From contig NC_065533.1 in assembly GCF_020184175.1 (NCBI RefSeq), forward strand, positions 9,136,695 to 9,200,694: a DNA stretch of 64,000 bases, in the 5' to 3' direction. Under the pieces are notes generated by a model, which saw nothing but the letters and a program-made list of their open reading frames with translations, searched no databases and was not told the DNA's origin. Below are positions 50,021-60,807 of this stretch, piece by piece. This DNA is from Aphis gossypii (lineage: Eukaryota; Arthropoda; Insecta; Hemiptera; Aphididae). Every line of letters begins with the position of its first letter. Position 1 is the stretch's first letter. Both the position numbers and the translations under genes were made by a program.

Positions 50021-53000
50021 ACTTGCATTTATAACAGAAGGCAACAAAATAACACACCAGAACGTTCTCAAACACTTGTACAGGAGCAACGTAAGTCGTA
50101 ACGCTTTGAGTATGAAATCAGCGTTTAATTATCAATTCGAGATTGCAGATTATTTAAATATTAAAGCGCTTCAAATTGGATGAATGACTATATTATGTCC
50201 TAAGTGCCATGCAAAAAAATGGAAAGATGAAACCCATGGACTTTGCTGCGCTGACGGTAAAGTTGTTTTACACCATTTTGAGAATCTTCCAGACCTAATT
50301 AAAAGTTTAATTGATAATTCTCACCCTCTATCAAAACATTTCTTTGATAATTCTAGACGGTATAATACTCTGTTTCAAATGACATCGTTTGGAGCAAACG
50401 AAATAGCTGAACCTAACCCCCTTCATGCCCACTTTTAAAATTCAGGGTCAAGTGCATCATTTAATAAGTAGTTTATTACCCAAAATTGGAAATAATGCTA
50501 AATTTTTACAAATATATTTTATGTCAGAGTCGGATTAAACATCTATTCGAACAAATATGATTCCAAATTTAAAAAGAGGTCTCATTGAATCATTACAAAC
50601 AGTTTTGAGTGAAAATGATCACCTCATACATAGCTTCAGATCTAATCTGGAGTTGAGGTCTTTTGATGAGTTGCAAAACTTTAAGTTAATTATTCATGCT
50701 GATAGAGTTCCTCAAGATGAACACAGAGGTCAATATAATGCACCTACCATCGATGAAGTAGCTGTATTATTAATTACGGAAGATAAAGGTCCCAGAGATA
50801 TAGTTCTGCACGGTCGGAGTGGACACTTGAATCGAGTTTCCGAATGAAATAGATCTTTTGGTGCACTGCAATATCCATTGATGTATACTAGAGGCGAAGA
50901 CGGTTATCATATAAATATTTTAAAGAAAAATAACCAAAATGCAACAAAAACTGTCTCCTACATGCAATTTTCTTCTTATAGGTTTATGGTTAGAGAAACA
51001 AGTCTAAATCATCTACATTATTACAAAAAAATTATTCAGCCAATTCGCCGTAGATATGATGGCAAAAATGATTTCTGAAAGACTACACTTTATTTGTAAC
51101 CATCAAAAATAACTACGTGTGGATGATTATGTTCACCTCCGAGATGCTGTTAACAATGATGCAAATATTAATGCTAATAACGTGGGGCAACAAGTAATTC
51201 TTCCCTCCTCTTTTACTGGCTCCCCACGTTATATGCATGAAAAAAATCAGGATGCCATGACTTATGTTCGTAAATTTGGCCGTCCAAATTTATTTATTAC
51301 TTTCACATGCAACCCGGAATGGCCGGAAATAAAAAATGAATTATTTCAAGACCAAACGTCGTTTGATAGACACGATATAATCTCTAGAGTTTTTCATCTC
51401 AAACTAAAAAAGTTTATGCATGTATTAAAAAATAAATATATTTTTGGAGATGTAAATTGTTATGTTTACAGTGCTGAATGACAAAAACAAGGTTTGCCAC
51501 ACTGCCACATTCTTTTGTGGTTACAAACGAAAATTCAGCCAGATGAAATTGATAAAATTATTTCTGCCGAGATACCAAACAAAGACAGAGATCCTATACT
51601 TTTTGAAATAGTATGCAAGAATATGATAACTTGGCCCATGCGGCCATTAGATCGCCATGTATAAATAATGGAAAATGTAGTAAGAAATACCCTTACAAAT
51701 TGACCAAGGATACTCAAACTGGAGATGATGGTTATCCGACTTGCCGACGGAGATCACCAGACGATGGAGGTTATACTGCAATATTAAAAGTTCGTGGTCA
51801 AACAGAAGTCGTGGTTGACAACCGTTGGGTTGTACCGTATTGTTCAGTGCTATCTAGGTGCTTTAATGCGCATATTAACGTAGAATACTGTCATTCGGTT
51901 AAAGTGATAAAATACATATGTAAATATATTAATAAAGGATCAGATAGAGCTACTTTTTCTGTTAATCGTGAAAACGATGAGATTACAAATTATTTGAATG
52001 GTCGATACATATGTACTTCTGAAGCGTTTTGGAGAATTTTCAATTTTGAAATCCATGATCAGAGATCCGACAGTTCATCACTTGGCTGTTCATCTAGAAA
52101 ATGGACAGCGTGTTTTCTTTAATGCTAATAATCTTCATCAAGTTTTTGAGAATCCAAGAAAAACGACACTAACTGCATTTTTTGAACTGTGTTCACATGA
52201 TGATTTTGCGAAAACACTGTTCTATCATGAAGTTCCTTCTTATTATATCTGGGATGATAGCAGAGGCTGGTTAAAGAGAAGACGGGAAAAAGATGTTCCA
52301 GGTTGGCCAGGAATAAAAATGGACACTGCCATTGGTAGAATTTACACGATTCACCCAAATCAAAGTGAGTGCTTCCATTTAAGATTGTTACTAAATTATG
52401 TACAAGGTCCTACTTCATTTGAAAGCTTGAAGGCCTTTGATGGAGTCATTCACGCGACTTTTAAAGCTATCTGTTTTGCTCTTGGGCTTTTAGAAAATAA
52501 CGAGCAATGAAAAAATGCTCTAGCGGAGGCAACTCTTTCAGAAAGTCCTTCAAAATTGAGAGAATTATTCTCAATAATCATAGTTTTCTGCCAACCGCCT
52601 GAACCTCAATATTTGTGGAAACAGTTCAGAAATGATTTTTGTGAAGATATTCTTCATACAGAGCGGACTCGATTAAATGACTTGCAATTTACTTTTTTTG
52701 ATGAAATATTTAATAGAGGTTTGATTGAAATAGAAGATAAAGTTGTTTGTCTGTCTGAAAAATATTTAACTGAATTTGGAATGAACTCACCTGTTCGAAA
52801 TAAAAATGCATCTGATCCTTTTGAATTCTCAATTTTGCGTTCTTACGATAATAACCGATTACAAGAATTTGCAGAAATCAATTTACCAAAATTAGTAAAT
52901 GATCAAAAATATGCTTTTAATGTTATTACAGAAAGTGTAATGAATCATCAAGGAAGAGTTTTTTTTAGATGCTCCGGGTGGTACAGGAAAAACATTCCTA

Positions 53001-54485
53001 ATTAATTTGTTGTTGGCTCAAATTAGATCCTCAGGTAAAGTTGTATTAGCAGTAGCTTCATCTGGTATAGCAGCAAATCTCCTTAGTGGCGGAAGAACTG
53101 CTCACTCGACTTTCAAGTTATCGTTAAATGTATTAGTTGATACAGAATACGTTTGTACGATTCGTAAAAATGGCCCTTTTAGAAAAATTCTTCAAGAAAG
53201 CTCATTCGTTGAGTGGGATGAGTGTACAATGAGTCACAGATCACATATCGGAAGCAATTGATCGAACATTTAAAGATCTTAGGTGTAATAATAAGTTTAT
53301 GGGTAGCATAACATTTGTTTTCCCTGATGATTTCCGTCAAACCTTACCAGTAATCATTAAAGGTACTCGAGCTGATGTCGTTAATGCTTGCTTAAAATCT
53401 CCCCTATATGGAACTATTTTGAAAAACTTTATTTGCGAACAAACATGAGAGTTTATTTATGCGGAGGGGACGATATTTTTCCAGCACAGTTATTGAAAAT
53501 TGGAAATGGAACTTTAGAAAATGAAAATGGTTACATTTCTGTCAATCACACGATTGGACGGGTGGTTAATAACGTGGAACTGTGGAAGAGTTGATTTTTA
53601 CAGTTTATTCTGACATTTTTAATCTGTCCAATAAATCTTATCTGTGGTTATGTGAAAGAGCTATTATCTCCCCGAGAAATGTAACAGCAGGAGAAATTAA
53701 TGATATTATCCTTCTAAAATTCGATAGACACTCACGTGAATATCTATCTATTGATACAGTTACATCAACAGATAATGCTATTCATTATCCACAAGAATTT
53801 CTCAATTCTCTTTCTCCTTCGGGATTTCTTCCTCATAAGCTAAAATTAAAAATTGGTGCTCCAATTACATTATTACGTAATCTTCAACCACCGAACTTAT
53901 GTAACGGTACAAGATTACAAATAAAATCGTTGCGAAATAATATTATATAAGCCGTAATTCTTACAGGGCCAGCGAAAGGAGAAATTGCATTTATTCCAAG
54001 ATCCCATTATTCCCTCTGACTTGCCGTTTTCTTTCAAACGGCTTCAATTACCGGTTAAAGTTTCTTTTGCCGTTACCATAAACAAAGCGCAAGGTCAAAC
54101 ATTCAAGTACGTTGGCGTAGATCTTCGTATAGAGTGCTTTTCACATGGGCAATTATACGTGTCATTTTCTCGAACTGGAGACCCGAATCATCCTATGATT
54201 TTAATTTCAACAGGAAATATAACAAAAAACATCATATACTCAGAAGTCTTATAAAATTATTATTTTAATTCTTTTTTTTTCTTTTTTTTTCTTCATCAAC
54301 TTCAATCAAATTCTTTATCAACTATAAATTATTTCTTTTTTATCTGTATTTATTTTTATCATTTATAACGCTAGAAAAATTTCAATCCGTTTTCATTAAC
54401 CGTTTTTTTATATTTACTTGCCGATCACATTAAACAATAATATTTGAATAAAAAATCATGGTCCGAAGGCAAAATAAACAACCAA

Positions 54486-54515
54486 TCACGGGCATAGCTG
54501 TGACGGGTCGGCTAG
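54486..54515 (+). terminator. Helitron 3'-terminal hairpin and CTAG
   Basis: TCACGG (54486-54491) pairs with CTGTGA (54498-54503) with one G-T wobble and a six-base loop. CTAG at 54512-54515 ends the element. In Helitrons this hairpin acts as the signal ending rolling-circle transposition. It is a transposition end signal, not a transcription terminator. Confidence 0.75.
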
Positions 54516-55730
54516 TCTTGTATAAATTAAAATTTGACGTAGCACAGTTAACCAAAACTACCTTCATCCATAACCGATACATGTTTATTTGGAATAATTT
54601 CATTTTTTACAGTGTTTGTTTTGACAAACAGAGATATGGATTAGGAATGGTGGCCCTGCAAGAGATAAGATGTAATTATAAAGAAACTCTCAACATTCAG
54701 GACACGACGATCTTCTACGGTGAGTATAATTTATAACGCCAATTTAAAACAGGGTTCGCAGTGTGTAAAAACGTAGTAACTTCAGTAAAGGAATTCAAAA
54801 GTATCAATCTCAGGATGCCAGTGTTTACAATAAAAACACAATATTTAATATTACATTCGTGAATGGACATGTACAAGGACGAATTCTATGATAATCTGGG
54901 GCACACTCTAAACGAATTTCCTTTAAGTAGAATAAGGATAGCCGTAGAAGACTTCAATGCTAAATTAAGGGAAAAGAAGATATTTAGATCAATTATTATC
55001 AGTAAACGTTGCCTTCATGATGTAACTAGTAAAAATGGAATCACTTACAGACTTTACAAGTGATGAAGAACTTATTGCGAAAATTAAGGAACATAGAAAG
55101 CATCGAATGGTAGATATGTCAATCGAATAGACCATGTTTTAATTAATACTAGATTCGAATATTGTTTATATAATGGCTGCAATTTAGACCAATACCTAGT
55201 TAAAGGTAAATTGAAGGTGAAACACAAGAAACTGGCATCTGAAGAAGGAACAATTGTGGACAGATATGATGTAAATACATTTAAGGATAATAATATATGT
55301 GCATTTTTCAAGCAGCAATTACACGAAACAGTAAACAATTTAAACATAAACCAAGAAAAAACAATTGATGCTAAATAAAAGGTGGTTAAGGATGCTTTAA
55401 AGAGGGTCACATACATAGGTAGTAATAAGCAAACAAAAAAGTATGAAGAAACCGTGGTTCAACAACTTCTATAAAGAGACATTTAATATAAAGAAAGAGG
55501 CCAGAATGTTCAACGAATCCTCTAATAGAGAGAAACTGATGGCTTGCAAGGACACAAAAAGAAGTAAGTAATATATTTTGGTATGAAAAATATATAATAG
55601 AAGAAACTGAGATTGAATATAAAGTAAATAGAACTTAACAAATATACCATAAAATTAATTCAATTAGGGTAGATAGAAAAAACGTGAAAAGTTTTTTTAA
55701 AAAATCGATGGCTCCATAGTGATATTATGA
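54516..55730 (+). pseudogene. LINE endonuclease fragment (APE type), broken
   Basis: Blocks in shifting frames show GMVALQEIRCN (about 54646), GFAVCKNVVTSVKEF (about 54752), DEFYDNLGHTLNEFPL (about 54873) and IRIAVEDFNAKL (about 54944, the conserved Asp-Phe-Asn catalytic region). NRPCFN/VLINTRF follows near 55130, then KPWFNNFYKETFN and KEARMFNES (about 55447-55515), the region after the endonuclease. This order matches the apurinic-type endonuclease and linker of non-LTR retrotransposons often annotated as craniofacial-development-protein-2-like. No reverse transcriptase domain follows; the copy is truncated in that direction and has many stops. The Helitron 3' end lies at its left edge. Confidence 0.7.
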
Positions 55731-55885
55731 CAAGACAAAGTTTTGGAAAAATGGATAGCGAGACTCCGAAAAATAACATTGTCCGAATTAAAAGAAATAT
55801 TTCATTCTGGATCGACTATAAGACAACAAAAGCTTTCTTTAATTTAAAACTTAAAGTAGATTTACTTGTTGATTAAGGTTCTTGA

Positions 55886-56341
55886 GAAGCCAGTGAAATA
55901 TTTGAAGACCATAATTACAATGAAACTTTTGTATTAAATTATATTATTTTCTATGCTACCGGGTATGTGACAAAAAAATGTATTAAAAATACATCTTGCA
56001 TTTTGTGCTTGAACGCATTAAAAAAATAACCAGAAGTATGTAGATAGGTATTCCTGAAGCAGAATTGGTTAACTTAAAATCAAAAGGATGCCAACATACA
56101 TTTATTTCATTTTTTAACTAAAGTTGAAGAAAGTTTTGCTACATATTACCATTATAAAAATGTATTTGATCTCACTGTAGATGATATTCAAAATTTTTCT
56201 ATTTTATTCCCTTGTAATTAACACAAAAGCCAAATAGTTTTATCTATTTAACTAGTTATTTAATTATGCAAATGCGACACTTTACTGCACAAGACAATCG
56301 AAAAGAAAAAAAAGCAGAGAAAAGAAGAAAATTTCTAATTT
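55886..56341 (+). pseudogene. P-element-like transposase, C-terminal remnant
   Basis: The blocks DHNYNETFVLNYIIFYATGY, VTKKCIKNTSCILCLNALKK, HLFHFLTKVEESFATYY and NVFDLTVDDIQNFSILFPCN occur in order, ending in a Lys/Glu-rich tail (KKEKKAEKRRK-like). The layout (hydrophobic aGYV, Cys-x2-Cys-like pair, VEESF) is that of the C-terminal third of P/THAP9-type transposases. Several stops are present. No N-terminal part precedes it; LINE sequence does. It differs from the two transposases at 22-27 kb. Confidence 0.55.
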
Positions 56342-56344
56342 AGT

Positions 56345-57630
56345 CTCTACTTAAAATATGCTTTATAACTGCTTATATATTATTATTAAATATTTTGTAA
56401 TATTCTTGTTCATTTGTTGTTATTATTTATAAAATTGCATAGGTATGCTTATAATTATTATTTTTCTTTTAATATTAATTGCATTATTTAATAAAATTTA
56501 TCACCAGTTTGCAGTTTAATTGTATATGCTATTGTAGTTGGGTGCTTGATTGGTGGTTGACGGCTGTTGTAGAAATGGTTAAAAATAAAAATTTGTAACT
56601 AACAACCTGATAAATATTAATTTGAATCATTTTTGTTCCAGGTAAAATGGACGCATAATAGTAAATACATTGTGGCCTATTTCTTTTATATAATACATTT
56701 TTTCATAGCTTATAATAATAAATAACTGTTTAACAATGTAATAGTATCTACTACTAGACAAAATGAATTGTGTGGACTTGGGTTTAGTTGATATTAACTA
56801 TTACAATAGTTAAACCTGTTTCTTAGACACATTTCTTTGTAAAATACTATTTAATACCTACCTATAACTTTTTAAAAAATTATGTAACTTAAAAAGTTTT
56901 AAATAGTTATTGGTCATTAGATTTATTATTTACAAAATACTGAAGCATAGAGAAGAGATCTAAAATCTCTTATTTTAATTTATGTTTATTAAAATTGTTA
57001 TTAATTACTGACTTATTTTATGAATCATTGGTTTTAACTTTTGTTTTCCGTATAATCTAAATTGTAATACACCTATGTAATATACAAAAATTAAAAAAAA
57101 TGTTAAATCGTTACTTAATCCAATATAATTTTGTAATAATTATTTTATTCGAACGCTGCCATAGCCAAATTCTCTGCGTAATCATAAGTAATTATGATGA
57201 TTATTATTTATAAGTAGGTATACGTAAAAAAAAAATTATAGTGTTTTTCGTTGCGACAATCGTCTATATCATTGATCAACCAGCACGACGGTTGTGTCGA
57301 GTATGACAACATTTTGCCATGGTGGTGAGAAGCTAGGGGAAAAAAAAAAAGCTGAATTGTCACAACTATATACCATAATAATTACATTTACACGAGCCAG
57401 AGTTTGTCCATTAAACGTGTGTAAATTTGCCCATTTTCTTTAACCAGGCCTACAGAGTTAAATAATGGACAGATTAGCCCGTCTGTGGTATCAATAGATC
57501 GGGCATGATATGCAGATTACATCTTAGTTGTTTTTGAAAAAATTAGTTGAAAAATGCCGAATATATTAGCAAAAAAGTTTAGTATTTTTGAGGCAAAAAC
57601 ATACTGCGCTCGACCATTTTAATTATAACG
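56345..57630. other. gene-free AT-rich DNA
   Basis: No supported gene or element was seen. Confidence 0.55.
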
Positions 57631-57639
57631 TTTCAAGGA

Positions 57640-58155
57640 ACAGCGCCAGGGACATTTTATATGTTATCTATGGCCAGGGATCGTATTATCCTCTCAGACC
57701 TCTCTATGCCGTATACGTCGTACAGTTCTTACCACGAACTAAGATATCTTAGTTCGTGGTTCTTACACTGATCACCGGGAGCGGTTCCTGCAGTTGTCTG
57801 CGACTTCGTTTATCGTATTCGTTCTGGCGACATTTGCTATCGAGTGTTGACGTGGATTTACGCCGTTGCGTCGTAGTATGTTATAACTAAGTGTTATTTG
57901 TAGTAATTGTTAACACTATTCATCCATTGTTGTGGTGGGTCGTGTAGATCGTCTAGTGTTCATAATATTAATATTTAATACTGTCATGTATTAACTACAC
58001 ATATTAAATAGATACTTTGTAATTTGTTTTTAAAAATGTCTAAAGTGTATCAACAGAAATTACGTAAAAAGAGAAACTATTTGAAAAAAAACACAGATAG
58101 GTACCTACCATATTTATGGATGAGTTCAAAAAAGAATTCTATCACCATAACATAA
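57640..58155 (+). other. CpG-richer stretch with a short ATG frame
   Basis: The region 57640-57960 is GC/CpG-richer (GTCGTAC, GCGACTTCG, GGCGACATTTGC, ACGCCGTTGCGTCGTAG) and looks like a promoter or 5' untranslated region. The first good ATG, at 58036, opens a 39-codon frame starting MSKVYQQKLRKKRNYLKKN, a basic N-terminus like that of some hAT/ZMYM-type transposases, which then stops. Possibly the 5' end of a broken transposon gene; the downstream sequence is not recognisable. Confidence 0.3.
57731..57760. repeat. 30-bp perfect palindrome
   Basis: Positions 57731-57745 (ACCACGAACTAAGAT) are exactly repeated as their reverse complement at 57746-57760. The word TTCTTAC or TTCTTA occurs on both sides, so the structure could be a foldback insertion or two inverted repeat ends fused head to head. 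It lies at the start of a GC-richer stretch. Confidence 0.9.
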
Positions 58156-58447
58156 AAAAAAGTTGTTAAAAATCAAAAAAAACTATTTCCATTTAATGGA
58201 AGCGTAGACAAATGGACTAATAAACTTCTTTGTCAATTGTCATCATGGTTCGTCTATGAATGGAGCCAATGGGCTTCATAAGTATAATGATACTTGCATG
58301 ATTTTACATCAAAATAAATGGCTATGCCCAGTGAACATAACTCGTATAACTTAAATACGTTTATAAAAAGGATAACTGGTGCATAATATACATAAGTATA
58401 CAATACTATACATACGTAGTTACGTATGAGGCGAATTCTACGGGCAT

Positions 58448-58700
58448 GCGCCGCTTGCTTAAGAATACAAACATGAAAATTTCGTATAAATATAAAAATT
58501 ATTTTGTCATCAATAATATACTACATTATTATGTATTTAAAATCATCATGATGTATGACAAAAATTTCATCTGAACAGATGAAATAATTATCTTTTATAC
58601 TTGTCTGTGTTAATTTTGATCGTGACGTTTATTAACAAAGCATGCGATAGCAGTGTGCGCAAGCTATGCTACGCTTGTTATAGCTGTGAAATATTGTTTA
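58448..58700 (+). repeat. dispersed repeat family, copy 2
   Basis: Collinear with 10995-11250 (see there). This copy keeps GCATGCGCCGCTTGCTTAAG at the left and GCATGCGATAGC plus GTGCGCAAGC at the right. The GC-rich words at both edges may be degraded inverted termini. Confidence 0.65.
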
Positions 58701-58777
58701 TTGATTTATCCCGAGACTCAAATTATAGCCGATAGGTTTAGTCGTTAGGTCCCCGTAGATTCGAATCCGGATTGGGA

Positions 58778-59082
58778 GGCCGTAATTATACGGAAAATAA
58801 TTGACCGGAATAGTAAAAAATACGGAAAGTAAAATGACGGAACGTAATACCACGGAACTTAAAATAACGGAATGTAGTTATTCGGACCATAATTTTCTGA
58901 AACGTAAATTTACGGAACCAGAAAAATGCGGAAAAAAATAATTTGGAACGTATAATTACGGAACCAGAAAATTGTGGAATGTAATATCACGGATAGTAAT
59001 ACCCTGGACTGGATTATATTCATAAACATAACTTCACGGACCGTAATTTTGCGGAAAGTAAAATTACGGAATTTGAAATACC
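58778..59082 (+). repeat. 15-bp minisatellite, unit GGAACGTAAAATTAC
   Basis: About 19 consecutive units, nearly all exactly 15 bases (two are 16, one stretch of 32 equals two units). The unit starts GGA, followed by a variable ACGTAA or CCGTAA core and an AC, TC or GC end. Because 15 is a multiple of three and the unit lacks stops in some frames, long open frames appear on both strands; these are artefacts. Confidence 0.9.
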
Positions 59083-59182
59083 ATAAACCAATGATTCTCA
59101 ACATAACTATGTATATTTTGGTTTTGTTTTTTACATATTCTATAAATAATGCATTATTGACAAAATTAACGACAGTTAGAAG

Positions 59183-59265
59183 CAGTGGCATAGCCAGGGG
59201 AGGGGCTGAGGGGGCTGCAGCCCTCCCTGAAGTTTTAAGAAAATTAAAAAATTATATTATTTATC
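59183..59265. mobile_element. solo hAT-like terminus
   Basis: CAGTGGCATAGCCAGGGGAG begins a hAT-type terminus. It is followed by GGGGGCTGCAGCCCTCC, containing the 12-bp palindrome GGGCTGCAGCCC. No inverted partner was seen; the sequence to the right is AT-rich. The GGGCTGCAG block is shared with the MITE at 35989. Confidence 0.5.
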
Positions 59266-60807
59266 TATGAAAAACGCTACAAAAGGCTTAAATTGTATTT
59301 TACTGTTTTTAAATTGTCTTAGCTTTTTTTTATTTGTTATATATTAATACATCTGCATGTTACACTTATGGAAGAACCCTAGGTAAACCACCGGTGTGAA
59401 AAATTGATAGCCACTAGTTGGAAACATACTTAATATAATTTTATCTTGAATAGAAGGCACAAAGGTGCCCCAAACATGATTTTTCGATAAATTAGAAACA
59501 CATTTTTAAGGTTAATTAAATACCTAGGTACTTATTTAGTTAAGATCTGTACTTAAACACATTTAAACAATAAAGCCATTTTTAAAATCATATGTCACGT
59601 GTTAGACAAAGGTATAAAATGACCGGGTGGAAACCCCTTAAGGCTTAAAGAATATTAAATAACAGAATAACAATACATATTATAGAAGTAAATAATTAGT
59701 AATCAATGGTAATACCACCTACAATATTTTGTGCATCAATTTGTGTTATACCAACTTTACATGCCTACATACAAATATTTATGTGAATATGGCACATTCG
59801 ATGTATTTTATATCCAGTGTATATATTTTAATTGTTATTTTTTTAAAAATGTATAAAATGTGTACACACGATTTAAATCGCATTATATAAAATATAAGTA
59901 GAAATTAATTAAATGTGTGTAGGTGTATACAATGATTTATAAAAAAGTCTATTTTTTTTTTTAACGAATTCTTACAATATACATCTTTTTGTATATAGTT
60001 TTGTATTCTTAATGCAGCAAAGTTTTGAATAATCGGCAATAGCCAATAGGTAGGGAGCATATCATTTTTATTTTTTATTGTACCTACCTTATGTATTAAG
60101 CTCTGTAACCAGTGTTGATAAACTGTACCTATTTAAAATTTTTTTTGGTATTGAAAGCTTTGTCTTAAAATTCAATAGTATTTAAAACTTATTTTTTTTT
60201 TAATAAATTTTATTTTGATAACGCTTGTTCAATATTATATTTATTTTTCACGCTAGAACTTTTATATTTTCATCAAATACTTGTGCAATAATTTATTTTG
60301 TTTTATTTTTTGTGTTCGTTTCTTTAAATAAATTATTACCTAATGAGAGTATAAGTTTAAAACACTTTTTATAGGTATTCTTTAGTAGTACCTAATATCT
60401 TGTGGTTTGTATTTCATCATATAAATTAAATGTATTTTGATTTAGATAATCATTTTTACTATACTGGTCATCCCCCAACCCTCGTATTAAAAGTAAATTA
60501 ATTTCATCTAAAGAATCTTTAATTAATTACTATTATAATGATACCTATATTTCATTCACAACTCAGAATTTTTTTCCAGTTTAGTATCGTTTAAAACAAC
60601 ATAATAACTACAACTAATATAAAAGTAATAACTACATATAGTATATAGAACAGTAGGTATAACAGTAGTCAGTACCTATTATATAATTACTAGGTATATA
60701 ATATAGGTACATAATGCAGGTAACTAGGTACTTAATATTCATAATAATTTTATATAATATTAACTTTTATTATATTTCATAACAGAATAATTAATTATTA
60801 ATTTCAT
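59266..60807. other. gene-free AT-rich DNA downstream of the MULE/RING gene
   Basis: No coding signal. It may contain the 3' untranslated region of the minus-strand gene and, if that gene belongs to a mobile element, the element's right end. No inverted terminus was identified. Confidence 0.5.

Larger units (their letters stand above)
46235..54254 (+). pseudogene. Helitron Rep-helicase (RepHel), interrupted by hAT and frameshifts
   Basis: This protein would nick and unwind DNA for rolling-circle transposition. The start MPRAQMQLE (46235-46262) is cut by the hAT insertion and resumes at 50029 with ITEGNKITHQN. A Cys-rich N-terminal segment (CPKCHAKKW, LCCADGK) lies at 50190-50250. The HUH Rep domain follows: RPNLFITFTCNPEWPEI (about 51282), PHCHILLWL with the His-x-His metal site (about 51497), and VIKYICKYINKG with the catalytic Tyr region (about 51908). 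The PIF1-type helicase has Walker A APGGTGKTF split by a shift near 52972, VEWDECTMSHR (53209), INKAQGQTFKYVGVD (54081) and HGQLYVSFSRT (54145). At least five stops or shifts break the frame, so it is dead. Confidence 0.85.
45928..54515 (+). mobile_element. Helitron, full length, with nested hAT
   Basis: The left end starts TCTATATATAAAATTGTAAG, a 5'-TC terminus of insect Helitrons, followed by a CTACTGAACCGAC block. The right end has a hairpin at 54486-54503 and CTAG at 54512-54515, followed by T. No terminal inverted repeat or target duplication is expected in this class. Without the 3.76-kb hAT insert and its duplication it is about 4.8 kb, normal for an autonomous Helitron. It encodes one Rep-helicase (pseudogene, listed separately). 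The right end abuts LINE endonuclease homology, so it may have inserted into a LINE copy. Confidence 0.85.

Noticed and set aside
55084..55416. 110-codon minus-strand frame
   Set aside because: It is antisense to LINE endonuclease homology, which better explains the region.
58726..58768. tRNA-like A box (TAGCCGATAGG) and B box (GATTCGAATCC)
   Set aside because: The boxes lie about 32 bases apart, too close for a tRNA, and no acceptor stem or cloverleaf can be drawn. A decayed tRNA-derived SINE head is possible but not supported.
58910..59270. Open frames of 93 and 98 codons on opposite strands
   Set aside because: They result from the 15-bp minisatellite, whose period is a multiple of three, and run into a transposon terminus.
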